From Stagonosporopsis chrysanthemi (Eukaryota; Ascomycota; Dothideomycetes; Pleosporales; Didymellaceae), in assembly GCA_022560025.1 (NCBI GenBank), contig JAFISE010000176.1, forward strand, positions 1 through 62,158: a stretch of 62,158 nt of DNA. Direction: 5' to 3'. The notes under the pieces are model-generated. The model saw only the letters and a list, made by a program, of their open reading frames with translations, searched no databases and had not been told where the DNA came from. The translations under genes and the position numbers were made by a program. This document shows positions 10,911 through 22,229 of this stretch, one piece after another (the first letter of the stretch is position 1; the number at the start of each line of letters is the position of its first letter).

Positions 10911-11694
10911 TCATGGTACACCAATGATATGGGCCAAGTCCGCAACATTGGTGTGATCTACAGTGTTCTGCATGCGGTAGATGTACTCGCAATGACCATC
11001 TTGTCCATATCAGCAATGCTAGTGCCAGTCTATGATTCAGCAACAAGACCTACCAGCTGCAATTATGACCTCGCCGCCATTCAATGCCTTTGGCCCGATG
11101 TAGGGCGTATGCTGCAGGTTGCCAAGAGCACCCTTGATCCCCCCGAAGACTCTACCCATGGCTGTACCCGCATCCTGCATGTAGTCCTTCTTCTCCTCAC
11201 CGTTCCCTGCCTCTTTCAGGGCCGACTTGAACTTGAAGACCTTGTGGACTTGACACGTTGGCTCTGTGTAGATCGGATACGCAGAGGATGATGTGCTTGC
11301 ATATGTGTCGATAGGTTGGTATGAGCCATTCCCAATGACAAGAACTAGAGGAGGGTAAGGTGTTTATCTCATGAATGACTAAACGACGTACTCTGTGTAT
11401 TCGAGGGAAGTTTTGAAGGTGGGATCTGTTCACTTATTGCGCGTACGTATGCTTGGCAGTTTAAGCACCCTTTCCGTCTCAGTCGACTTGCATATTACAT
11501 CTCAGTACTACATGCTCACAGAAGTGCCTGGTGAAGATTAGGACAGATCGCTTCCCATCGATGAGATCACCGAGTGGCTTCTTGTCTCCGGTCCTATCGA
11601 AGACCTGGATGCGTAGAGCCTCTTGCAGTTCATCAGTCGAAGGCACCACACTGGCCCCATCTCCTTTCGTCGGGCTTGTAACAGTTGATGTCAT
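10911..11694 (-). CDS. PRXL2-like AhpC/TSA family thioredoxin-fold protein
   Basis: I assembled four exons on the minus strand: 11694-11520, 11469-11392, 11344-11054 and 10999-10911, giving 210 aa with phases matching at every junction. No single exon reveals the gene. Splicing exon 1 to exon 2 restores LIFTRHFWCLNCQAYV, a CxxC active-site motif in the thioredoxin-fold position of the AhpC/TSA (PRXL2/FAM213) family. Exon 3 gives VIGNGSYQPIDTYA, PIYTEP and NGGEV; exon 4 gives the terminal YRMQNTVDHTNVADL, all in family order. The likely role is a thiol-disulfide redox or peroxiredoxin-like activity in the cytosol. It converges on the cyanide hydratase with 142 bp between stops. The exon 3/4 junction is the least certain part. 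Confidence 0.82.
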
Positions 11695-12480
11695 TTTGGA
11701 AGATAGATCGAAAGGTTGATACCGGCGGTGGCGAACAGCCGCTCAATGTGGGCTGAATTACCCCACTTTCCCTTTTCGGCATTGAGATATCTCGCACTTA
11801 TAAGCACCGCGAGCACCTACTCATGGCGTCCGTATTACAAACTCGACTGCATGCACCTTGACTGCTCACAACTTCCCGATCCTGGATCTTGTGCCTTGAT
11901 TGTGCGCAATACTACCGCAGAGGCTCAATTCCATGTTCGGCAAATAAGCGCCAATTTTTGCGCGGAGTTCCAAGCTGGAGAGCCGTTGCTCGGATAGGAG
12001 GGCCACTGCTTAGGATTATAAGTTGAGGATAGCAGGCCCAGAGGAACACTTTGCCATGCAGCGTTGTCGCATACCCCTAGGGCGTGGCTGAGCAGAAAGG
12101 TCAGCACTTCTATGTCATTGGTCGCTACAAAACACCACATTCCACAACCGTCCAGCACATGTGCAATATTCTATGCGACGCGCGGGCTTGGCTCGAGTCC
12201 TCATTCTCAGAGCGATTACAGCATATTTCTCCCTTTCGGTTGGGCTGTGAAGATCATGCTTTGATAGAATATGGGAGGTTAGGCAGTCTAGCTCACGCGC
12301 TGTAACAAAGGTCGCTGACGCTAAGCTTTACGCTTTCATCTTCGCTGCGCTTAGAGTTTGGGCTTGTCTAAAGGCCGCGACACCACGATTTACCAGCTGC
12401 GGCGCATACAGTCTCTTCTTTCGCGCTGACCGTGCTGCGTACAGCATAAACTGTCTGTAACACAAACTTGCCTGTTAGGT
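11695..12480. other. Intergenic, no gene seen
   Basis: Short open frames on both strands only, none with a recognisable motif. It leads into the antiporter remnant and may contain further, unrecognisable parts of that decayed gene. Confidence 0.4.
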
Positions 12481-12985
12481 TATTGATCACTTCGAACAAA
12501 GTGTTCACTATGTTCGCCACAGTCGCTTCGATGACGATAGCGTAGGCAAACGCAACCGCCAACCGCGCGCCTCCGCACGCCGGTATTTTCGAGGGTCTCA
12601 ATCAATTTTGAAACGAACCCGACATTTTCAGCATCAATTTTGCCACATTTGGTTCGTTTGTTGCCATCGCTATCGCCATCACTGCGTTTCCTGTTCTGTG
12701 CCGGGACCTGTCGTCCCTCAACCTTCTCAAATCGAACATTGGTGTTGTTACTCTCACATCTGGCATTGCCAACAATGTCATTGGGTGGGTGCTGCTCGCT
12801 CTTTGCGTCACTTTGGTAACCTCGTGTAACGGGGTTACAGCGCTCTACGTTCATCTCACAGCTACGGTTTGTGCACTTTTCCTGGCGTATGCCGTTCGAC
12901 CAGGCTTTATGTGGATACTGCAAGAAACACAACTCTGCCCGAGAGTGCATTTAATGAGAACGACAAGAACAAAGTGTTTCTAGTC
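12481..12985 (+). pseudogene. Remnant of a Kha1-type K+/H+ antiporter (CPA2)
   Basis: Between about 12612 and 12940 one frame encodes the middle of a cation/proton antiporter membrane domain: AIAITAFPVLCRDLSSLNLL, then SNIGVVTLTSGIANNVIGW and LLALCVTLVTSCNGVTALY. This is the ITAFPVLCRIL...VGNDVVGWILLAL region of fungal Kha1 transporters, with the conserved ND changed to NN. The frame carries stops at the TGA 12609-12611 and a TAG further upstream (in ATAGCGTAGGCA), and after about 12940 the similarity moves to another frame. Only about a sixth of the expected length (around 850 aa) is recognisable. Two of the stops could be CAG-to-TAG and CGA-to-TGA changes, which RIP would give. It cannot make a transporter. 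Confidence 0.75.
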
Positions 12986-13713
12986 GGTCGGTCACTCAGT
13001 GATGCCGAGGCACCTTTGGCACGTGTTGCAGCTGCCACCACAATGGAGTGTCTGGGTCACCGGGCTACGGAAATGACTGGTAGGAGATGGTATAATAAGA
13101 GCTGGAGTCCTGGTTGTGCAAGCGCGTGAAGACCATTCAATGGGGACAAAGTCAGCGACATAGGCTCGGCTTGCCGTGCGTAGTGTGAGGAACGACATGG
13201 TTTCCAGAGTCCGTTTTTGAACATGTGCGCCAGTCTTTGTGATCTCATTCGATTGACAAGCTGTCGTCATGGTTTGGTTATGAATTTGTGGCCAATCTGT
13301 GCAGCCTATGTCTTGTCTGAATGGGAGAGTCTGTACTGGATGTCGTGCGTATGACTGGCATTGCCAAGGACGCCAGCTGGCGCAACGTTGCGCGGCCCGG
13401 CGCGCTGTGATTGGCTGACCCGCCGGAGACGCTCCTAGTTCACCGATGCCTTAGACATCTCTGAGCAGCGCCTCTTCAGTACACACATCGCTGTGCATGT
13501 TCAATGCCGCCTTACACAGACATGCAAATTTAACAACGCTGCATAGCCATCGGAGCTGATTTACTGTCCAGACCTGGTCAGAGACCTTTTGTTGATTGAG
13601 GCAGCGCTAGGCAGCAGCCGTGTCCTCGAACGCACTTTTGACCAGGAACCGCCGGCTAGACAACAAAAGGAAACACCGCTTGAAGCACTGCGACAAACAC
13701 TTCATCCGAGAAG
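12986..13713. other. Intergenic, promoter of the downstream regulator
   Basis: No supported gene. Further antiporter debris may extend into its left end but I cannot prove it. Confidence 0.4.
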
Positions 13714-15838
13714 ATGAGGCGGCTCGGGAAATGTGATGGATGCAGGCAGCGGAAAGTTAAGGTAGTCACACCGTCTTGTACCCAAGTGAACCTCAAGACA
13801 TATTGCTCAAACGCTTTGTGCTGATACTAGCACAGTGCGATGAGCAGAAGCCAGTATGTGGAGGTTGTAAAAAGGGAAATCGGCCATGCAACTACTCTTA
13901 CTCACAGGGCCATGGCTTCGCCCTGGTCATACAAGATCCAAGCCAGATGACAAGACATGGAAGGTCCATAACCACCTCAACTATCTACCCTTTGCGTTCA
14001 TCACAAAACAGCGATGAGTCGTCGACTCCTGGATCTACATCTATCTCCTCCTCTGATGCGATAACAGTGGATTCTTCTGACCTCCATCTGAGAGGAGGCA
14101 TGGTCGCTTCAGATGGACGTGGGATCTTTCAAACTTTAGCACCAATCAAGATGAGATCTCGAAAGGTATCGAAGAAGGTCGAAGCCGCCCAGAGAAGAAG
14201 GTGCCGAGAGCATCTTCTCCGCCTGCAACAAGAGGTGTCCCTTGCATCGCATCGACCGTTCTCCTCCGAGTCGAAACTAGCGGCAACATTTGTCAGCTTT
14301 TTGCATCCAGACGTGGCTCAGTATCAGCAGATATACACACTCGGCAACTGGGTATCGTCATTACCTTCGCGTATAGGGCACAGTCCAGTAGTTACCCTGG
14401 CGGTCGAGTTCCTCGTCAACTGCTTCGATGTGTATCGGGATCGTTCCCACTCGAAACTTACTTTGGCATTGCGAACGAAAGCCAAAGCTCTTAAAGAGCT
14501 GCAGCTCAGCGTGTTCTCAGCACAGCAGCATCCATCATATGACGCAGTGATTGCAACCAAGCTACATTACGCAGCAGAGGTAATGTCTTGAGATTGCGTA
14601 AGCAATAACAAGCTAACGCTAATAGCTTCTTCTTGGTGTGGAACACTTACACTATGCGATTCATACGTTGGGACTTATGGAACTGTTGAGATTGGGCATA
14701 CCTTCAGATGCGGATGAGCACTTTTGGGACATTCTTGACAACACATACGTCGATGATGTGAGGAAATCAAGCTGGTAGTTGAGCTGAAACCGCATTTGCT
14801 GACATCTTACAGATCACGATGGCGATGACGGCCGGCCGGTCGTCGATATATGACAATGAAGGCTACATGTCCATGACACATCCTGAAGCAGTATCACATC
14901 TTGACCTCAACACCACACAAAGAGTGACGAGGGTCATGATGCATATCTTGATACAGTGCCCCCGCCTCATTGTGGCTATACGTCGTGCAATTCGAGAGCC
15001 AACAAACGTTTTTGCCGTCGCCGCAGCCTTCTCTATGATAGAAGAACTCTGGAAGCTAAACCAACAGAGCTACTTCGCCGAGTTTGTTGATGCATCAGTC
15101 AAGACCGCCAAGGAAGAAATTGATGCATTGGTTGCTGACATCCTTGTACACAGTATCTGTTTTGACACCGCACAGGAAATGGTTGTCTGTACACGATACT
15201 GGCTTTTGCAGGCCCTGCTGTGCGGTGCTATGGATACATTATACCGAAGATTTCCCGCCGAGTATGCCTTTGCACATCTGCCAGACCCTGACGCGTTGCA
15301 CCAAGCCGATACAGAATCTGCAATACAGCTCGCACGGCTCGTGTCAAGCTTAGGAGCGGACGTCTCCCCATTGACGCTGGTGCGAAGTCACGCACCGTTA
15401 TCGGCATCTATCGGGGCGTGGCTCAGACAGATCCGATACCAAGCCACCCACCATCCCATTCATGGTGCCGACAAGCTTTTTGCTGCCGAGAGAATGAAAA
15501 AGTGGCTACTGGCAAATTGTAACGCTATACTCAAACGTTTGAACACAAGTCGAGTTGACGAAGGAGCTTGGGCCGAGGCGCTGGATTGCATGGCTGGCGA
15601 AGAACTTGCAGAATGGATACCAAGCAAAGTCAGTTTTGGCTCCGAAGATGGCGAGATGGTGATGAAGCTAGAGTACAGCGATCGCTCAGCGAATGGCGAT
15701 TTGCGCGTACAGAGTCGCTATAACACCCCACGAGTTTTCACTGTTCGTAACCCGGCAAATTTTGGGCCCCAGCATTTGCGTGAGTGGGTTAAGGGCAACG
15801 GAGGGCCAGCCAAAGTGGATGCAAGTCAGGGATCTTGA
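13714..15838 (+). CDS. Zn2Cys6 fungal transcription factor
   Basis: Four exons (13714-13761, 13836-14579, 14626-14757, 14813-15838), 649 aa. The first tiny exon ends inside the zinc cluster, so the gene is easily missed at its start; spliced, it gives Cys7, 10, 17, 24, 27 and 34 with RQRKVKCDEQKP, a complete Zn2Cys6 domain at the extreme N-terminus. A Ser/Thr-rich linker follows (about 60-110), then a basic patch (MRSRKVSKKVEAAQRRRCRE). The long helical remainder resembles the C-terminal regulatory half of fungal-specific factors with only a DNA-binding zinc cluster at the front. It would act in the nucleus; targets are unknown. It sits between two decayed genes (a K+/H+ antiporter remnant and an amidohydrolase pseudogene), which may once have been its neighbours under control. 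Confidence 0.85.
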
Positions 15839-16275
15839 CCCGCGACCAACAGCTTGCCCTCATCCGTCATTGCCCAAGCGCTCCAACTTCAATAGAGTTC
15901 ACTCTATGAGCACGAACGTGCGTGAGATCAAGCTGTCAAGACAAGGCTTCGCGTATCTTGGCATGTATTCGTAGCATCCCCAAGACATTTCCGGTGTAAA
16001 TTTGGCTTTCTTTCTGCGGCAAGCCTACCGTCGGTTTACTAACCTACAAGAGCATTCCCACAAACAATGAAACTGACAGACCAGCTAGCCTTGGGTTGAT
16101 TGAATGCAACGTATTTTGATTTGCGTGACAATAGTCTTATCCGCGTATTGATGCTCTTAGTAACATCGGAACCAAATACTGTTTCTGCAGGCGATTTACT
16201 CTGATGCACAGCATCTGTCAGAGGAAGGTTCTAAGGCACATGGGGGGCAAATGTTAACACGAACATGGATCCGAG
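15839..16275. other. Intergenic, 0.44 kb
   Basis: Space between the tail-to-tail regulator gene and the amidohydrolase pseudogene. Nothing recognisable. Confidence 0.5.
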
Positions 16276-17370
16276 CTAGAGGTTGTGTAGATGCGTCATT
16301 ACCGCAACAACAAAAGTGTCGATACCTGTGCGGAGAGTCAGATGAATAGCAGGGGCAAAGTAAGGATTACGGTTAACAGGAAGTTCCGTTGTGGTACCTT
16401 TTTTGTAATGTTCATCGAACTGCGAAGTCTTGTGGCCCCCAAAAAACCAGAAGCATTATGGAACATTGATCGTCGTCGCCAAGTTACTGAAGTCCTCGCT
16501 TCCGGTGACTGCAGGAAACTCGTGGAGATAGTTGCGTTCGAAGTCCGACGCGAAGCTGTCAGCAATCAATTGGACTGCAGCGCCCTCGTTCAACACCATG
16601 GGCACCGAATGTGTACGCTCGATGATTGGTTTGGTTGGAAAATTTCCAGCAGGCTTAGAGACTGTTCAACGTGGAATTTGCTGAAGAAACTTACCAGCAG
16701 AGCATTCAGCGCGGATGATTCTTTCCGCACTTTCGAAGATTCGGGCCCGCCAGTCAATGCTTATGGATCATATATTCAGGAACATTTCTGCTGTATCACC
16801 AAGAACACTCTGTGCGTTGCCAGAATGCAGTGAACATACTGATACCACAGCTAATTCACTTAGAGGCACCTCTCGACTGACGATGGTTTGTACCCGCACT
16901 ACGATGTGTGCTGCTACCACTATCGGATCGATGCAGTTCTGAGGCGAGCTTCCATGGCCACCTCGTCCATGGATCGTAACTTTCCAGACATCAGAAGCCG
17001 CTAGAAGCGGTCCCCTTTTCAAGAATACCATACCCGCTCTGAGAGGCCCAACGTGTTGACCTAATACGAGATCTGAATGGGACAGCCGTGCCGCGTATGA
17101 ATTCCATCCTCTACAATTGCTTTTGCGCCGTCACAGCCCTCCTCTGCTGGTTGAAAGTGAAACACTAGTGTCCCCGACCACGCTTTGCGGCAAGATAAAA
17201 GGCTATCCGCAGCGCCAAGCAGACACGTGATATGGAAGTCATGTCCGCACGCTGCCACAGCTCGTCGGTTTCTGATAGCAAGAGGATAAGTTTTAAACCC
17301 CTACCATGCATGACAGAGACCGCTTTACCATCGAGGTCGACAGTCTTTTCTTTCGAAGCGTAGTGAAAGC
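16276..17370 (-). pseudogene. M20-family amidohydrolase/aminoacylase pseudogene
   Basis: Read on the minus strand, most of an M20D amidohydrolase is visible. An intron removal gives VSVMHACGHDFHITCLLGAA (metal-binding HxCGHD), followed by HFQPAEEGCDGA with the catalytic Glu pair, then VWKVTIHGRGGHGSSPQN of the lid domain. Near the C-terminus are FPAVTGSEDFSNLA, FWFFGGHKTSQ and HLTLRTGIDTFVVA, ending at a stop at 16276. The frame is broken at least three times: a one-base shift between GCPI and DLVLGQHVG near 17050, a TGA in the segment after MFLNI near 16770, and a TAA after TTINVP near 16460. The N-terminal RADMDALP-type motif could not be found. The intact enzyme would hydrolyse N-acyl amino acids or similar amides. 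Now dead. Confidence 0.85.
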
Positions 17371-17610
17371 CTTGCGGAAGCAGAGACGCAAGGATCCAGC
17401 TTAACCTGACGGGTTTGGCAAACAGGAGTCGAGGATCGAAGCCAGTGTGAGGCAGGAGCTGTTGAGAAGCCCGCCGTGACCCTATTAGCACTGCCTGAAT
17501 GAAGTCCGCGGGCTTTAATGAAAAAAAAGGCTTCCTTAGAACACGTATCACCAACACGCGACAACTCCTCAACGTAAAAGGTCAATCTAAAGCCAGCCAA
17601 ATAACTGCCT

Positions 17611-19935
17611 CTACATTGTCTCCCAGTCCAAGAAGGCAAGATTGTCCAGCGCAGAGCCGTTCAGTCCGTAGAGGAGGTCGTCCACAGTCATTGAACCTTC
17701 TGCAGGCCGTGGATACTGAAGGCTGCCTCCGTAGTGCTGTTCTTGCGTAGGCAATGTCTGTCCTTCGGCATATGCTCCGAGAACGTCCGAGAAAGTGCTG
17801 TAAGCTTGTGTGGGCAGAGCCGTCGCGAGTTCAGTTAACTGTGTGCAGGCTTGTGGTGCTGGTTGCATCATTTGATTATGGTGCTCGTGAATGATACTCT
17901 CAAGGATGCCGTCAATATCAGGTGTCTGGAGGCTCTCTTCCTGCTCTAAGGACTGACTCGATACTGCATCGGTGCTAGTGGTATTGGAAGCATCTTTGTC
18001 CAGGTCTGGAACTTCAACACCCAATCGTTTCATGAGGTTCTGCACAACTGCGTTCGCACGTCTTACTGCCCAATTAGTCTCCTGATTCTCACGAAATACG
18101 CCTAGACAGACCACAAGATGACTGTAGGCGTGTGAGTCAGTCCCTCGCTTCGCAGCGATGCGCGCATGTATCGTCGCCGCTACGTAAGTAGCATATGATA
18201 TCAGATAAGGAGCCTTCCTCACTGTAAAAGCCTGGTCGTACGCGCGTAGCAGCTCTACAATCTTGTCTGCAGCTGTAGCACATGTCTTGAACGAGCTTAC
18301 AGAAATGGCGCGTGAAGTATTGTAGAGGTGTCCGTCCGTCACAAAGGGGCGGTGCAGGAGAATTGTGAGGACATAGTACAATGCACTGCCACTTGTTTAG
18401 CAACCACTAGAGAATATAAAGGAGGGAACGCAAACTTACTGTAAACTCATAACATGTGGCGGAGGAGTGAAAGAAGTCTTTGTGGGGTCAAACTCAAGGT
18501 GCTCAGGGAGATCTTCTCGCCATGAGATTAGCTTCTGGTGAATGCCCTGCAGTCTAGTTGAGAGGTTTCCAGGGCTGGTGTTGGAGCTTCTCTCAGTGTA
18601 AATACTGCTGAGAATCTCGCCTAGGATGACCGAGAGGAGACAAAGCTGTCGGAAAGTGGACACACTGAACGACGGAGAGCCCGGGTAGCTTCCAGTCTGA
18701 GCGATATATGCGAAAGGCTCCCAATGCTCGAGCTCTTCGTAGGTGTCGAGAAACTTGATTGATACAAGCGTGTCGGACTCTTTGATGCTGACAGGCCGGC
18801 CCTGGTACAAACTTTGAATCTTGTCGACGACTGCATTCATGATCAGCTCTGCCATATTTATGATGCTGTAGGTCGAAAGCCTACCAAAAGCCGCCCAAAA
18901 GACGCGCCGTCGTATTTCATAGTCTTCGTCAGAAATGTTAGAGGTGCTTCCAAGATCGAGCGCGTCTACATGAAGTCCAAGGTCAACGATCATACGAAAG
19001 GCAATACCTGCGTACGTCCAGGCTGCACTACGTTCATCACCCAGAGCAAACAAAGAATTGGTCATGACTAGCAGGGCTTGGATGGTGGTTATCTCACTTC
19101 TGTCCAGAGCTTCCCCCAAGAGCTGGCGGACGCGCTTACGGAACTGCCAGCCCGCAGTTCGTACATCGTTTGCAACTCGCCTGACCTCCTCATGTCGCGA
19201 GGAGAATTTGGAGGCGCCAAAGTAAATAGCATTCAAAAGCAACTTTGAGAAATATGGCCCACCGCAAGACATGTCTCGCATGAAGGCTGGACGATATGTG
19301 ACGAGGAACGAGTGATGCTGCCGGTTCCAGTGCAAATTCAGCAAGTGCATGCCAAGATCAGGATCCACTCCGTCAAAGTCTAGCATGCCTCTCTGGTAAT
19401 TGTAGCCCTCGAGCTGGCGCTGTCGAGTGGCTTCTGCGACAAGACCATTCTCAATCCACTGCTCAGGCATCTTGGGACGTGGCTCAGGAACAGGCCGGTC
19501 ATGGTGGGCATTTTCGTCAAACAAGGTGCTCGTGCGGCCATGGTAGCTCGACATGCCCTTCTCAGTAACAATGCGAGAAACGCTGACCGGGCGTTCAACA
19601 TTAGGAGCAACCTCAGGAGGATCCTCAACAGCAGCATGGGCGGATGTGACAGTCGTGCTGGCGGTGTCGGGGGCGGCAGTCACGTAAGACGGCAGCCTTG
19701 GCCGTCGAGCACGAGCGGCGTTGGCGTCTCGGCCGCCCTCGTAGCTGCAGACTTTGCTGTATGTCTTACAGGCTGCACATGAAGGCCTTTCCGCGCTGCA
19801 CTTGATCTGTGGGACTCAGTGACGGCAGATGAAGGTGGTGAGTCGGCTGACCTTTCGCCGGCGGCAGAAGGCACAGGCCTCGGCAACGCGTTTGCGCACC
19901 TTCTCCGGCGCAGAGACGGATGGTCTAGGGCTCAT
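17611..19935 (-). CDS. Zn2Cys6 transcription factor with fungal_trans domain
   Basis: Three exons on the minus strand (19935-19852, 19806-18440, 18385-17611), 741 aa. Splicing the 45-nt first intron completes the zinc cluster: Cys21, 24, 31, 38, 41 and 48 (CAFCRRRKIKCSAERPSC). From about residue 150 a fungal-specific transcription factor domain follows, with LLNLHWNRQHHSFLVTYRPA, the AWTYAGIAFRMIVDLGLHVD core helix and RRRVFWAAFGR. The C-terminus is rich in Asp/Thr/Gln and ends MTVDDLLYGL...LDNLAFLDWETM, an acidic-aromatic tail that could be an activation domain. The start at 19935 is the ATG just before the cluster. It is divergent from the mitochondrial citrate carrier with 302 bp between starts, so that carrier is a candidate target. 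Which pathway it controls is unknown. Confidence 0.9.
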
Positions 19936-20237
19936 GGCCTTGGTGTGGAGTTGCAGTGCAACTGCGCAATGCAGCGGGAGGACAGTCTCGCTGAGACGGA
20001 TGGAGGAGGCAAGGGGAGAGGAACTCGCACGGTTAGCACATGAGCGGGAAGGCAAGCTGGTGCATGCAGCCGACGGAACCGTCTTTTGCGAGCCGTGTGG
20101 GGCGGCGGCTTCAGACGCTGCGACACCAGTGCTACCGTGCAAGCTATCGATTGCTGTGCATAGATGCATGTACAAAGCGATGACGGTCCGCAGTTTTGCG
20201 CGGCCATTCTCGTGTTCATCGATCATTCACTGCAACC

Positions 20238-21182
20238 ATGAGCGTAACTACAGCCACTGCGCAATTGGCGACACCCGTGCCGAAGCTCTCGCTTTCACAA
20301 CACAAACAAGCCGCTGTTTCAAAACCCACACAGGAACACCGCCCGACTGCTGTTGTGTCGCTATTCTCCGGCGCTGTTGCAGGTGGTGTTGAAGCTACCG
20401 TCACGTACCCCTTTGAGTTTGCCAAAACCCGCGCGCAATTGCAATCCGGCACAGGTGGCTCCAAGAACCCTTTCGCCGCAATTGCGCAAGTCACGCGTAG
20501 TGAAGGCATCGGCGCAATCTACACAGGCTGTTCTACGTTAATCATAGGCACTGCCTTCAAAGCTGGCGTACGCTTCTTGTCATTTGACTCGATTCGCAAT
20601 CGTCTAGCAGACGAGAAAGGGATCTTGTCACCGTCAAGAGGCATATTAGCCGGAATGCTTGCAGGTGCGGTCGAGAGTGTGGCCGCGGTGACGCCAACAG
20701 AGCGGATCAAGACGGCCCTCATCGATGATGCAAAGAGTGGCCAGCGCCGCTTCTATGGAGGTCTCGACGCGACAAGGTCTATTCTTTCAGCACAAGGACT
20801 ACCAGGCCTGTACCGAGGGCTAATCTCGACGATCATGAAGCAGTCAGCAACGTCAGCAGTGCGGATGGGCTCGTACAATATGCTGAAGGAGACATCACGC
20901 AGGAACGACCTCCCTCAGAACAGTGCAGTAACTTTTGCCACCGGCGCCATTGCTGGCACGATCACCGTGTATGCCACACAGCCGTTCGATACCATCAATA
21001 CAAGAGCTCAGAGCGCTGCCGGAGCAAGCACTGGTGAGGCTTTCCGTGATATCTTGATTCAGAATGGTCTGCGTGGATTTTGGAGTGGCAGCACAATGCG
21101 TCTCGGCCGGCTCGTCTGCAGCGGTGGCATTGTCTTCACTGTGTACGAGAAGGTTGCTTCCTTGCTGACTCGGCCATCTTGA
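20238..21182 (+). CDS. CTP1: Mitochondrial tricarboxylate (citrate) carrier
   Basis: Single exon, 314 aa, start chosen at AACCATGAGC. Three tandem carrier repeats are visible. Repeat signatures are YPFEFAKTRAQ, TPTERIKTALIDD and QPFDTINTRAQ, each followed by a glycine-rich half. FLSFDSIRNRL, ESVAAVTP and CSGGIVFTVYEKV match yeast citrate carrier Ctp1 closely. It exchanges citrate (with malate or other acids) across the inner mitochondrial membrane, feeding cytosolic acetyl-CoA or citrate export. One oddity: in the third signature the position normally Lys/Arg is Asn (PFDTIN instead of PxDxxK), which would weaken the matrix salt-bridge network; whether transport survives is not known. The gene is divergent from a Zn2Cys6 regulator and shares its promoter region. 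Confidence 0.92.
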   Translation: MSVTTATAQLATPVPKLSLSQHKQAAVSKPTQEHRPTAVVSLFSGAVAGGVEATVTYPFEFAKTRAQLQSGTGGSKNPFAAIAQVTRSEGIGAIYTGCSTLIIGTAFKAGVRFLSFDSIRNRLADEKGILSPSRGILAGMLAGAVESVAAVTPTERIKTALIDDAKSGQRRFYGGLDATRSILSAQGLPGLYRGLISTIMKQSATSAVRMGSYNMLKETSRRNDLPQNSAVTFATGAIAGTITVYATQPFDTINTRAQSAAGASTGEAFRDILIQNGLRGFWSGSTMRLGRLVCSGGIVFTVYEKVASLLTRPS

Positions 21183-22229
21183 TTGAGTGATCAACAGGCT
21201 GGGCGGTCTCCTCAAGTGAAAATTTTTGTATCATCACATCGTTACAATCATCTTGTCATGTACTCCAATACAGTAGCTGAAATAAATTCGTGAGTATGAC
21301 GATGTGGGCACAAGTGTATGAACGACAGGACGAAGGCTATCGAAAGGCCAAACCCCGGTCTGCTTAGACAGGCTTGGCCGCTTGGGCACGAAAACATCGC
21401 CAATGTGCTGCCATAAATATCATTGCCTTCGCGTACAATACATCATAAAATTCAGAAGACCCTGCAATACCAACCATGCAAACATCACACGAGCCTTCAT
21501 CTATGACGACAAGCTACTATAGCTCTCAAACTTTTATTGAACATTCATCGAAATTTGCGAGATTCAAATTACGGTGTCAAGAATAGTCAGAGTCGCTGTG
21601 GATTATAAGGCAGAGAGCCGTGTCCGTATAGACTTACTCAATTTGGAATAGCAGCAGTATCTTTCTTTCTGCTCTATTGGTCTTCGAAACGTCATGACCT
21701 CACCTTCCCAGCATCGTGCTCTTGCCAATACGGCATCACTCACGACCTCCAGTATGTACGGTGGACATGGTACATACAATGCGCGTTCCGCCTACTACCC
21801 GCGGCCGCCGTGCTGTTGGCCTGTCTTTCCGTAGCATCGACCCTTTCCGTGCCGTCTCTGAACGGGTAGCTTGCCTATCCGTCCTGTGTGCGCGCCGCCT
21901 CTTTCATCAACCACACCAACGCCAGACATCCGTGTCTTCTCGGCGAATTCTATCTGGCCAGAGGAACCGTTAGTGCACGGCCGTGGCATAGGGCCTCTGC
22001 GATAGTTCGTTGAATCCGGGGCCCCAGATTTGGGCCCCGCACATCTAGCTCGGCATGCTCGTTTGCGCAGCACGCTACCGCCATTCGACGACCAAAACTT
22101 CAAGGTGTCTATAAGAAGCGTTGTGATATATAGGTCTGTATAATGCCGGTTGTAAAAGCATCGATCAGTTCACTAAGGCATTCGAACATCTTTCGAACGG
22201 TTCTTCAAACGTTTAGCAATACCATCGCC
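21183..22229. other. Intergenic, 1 kb
   Basis: No supported gene. Contains the 3' region of the citrate carrier gene and the promoter of the MFS gene. Short frames at 21716-22103 on both strands show no domain. Confidence 0.5.
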
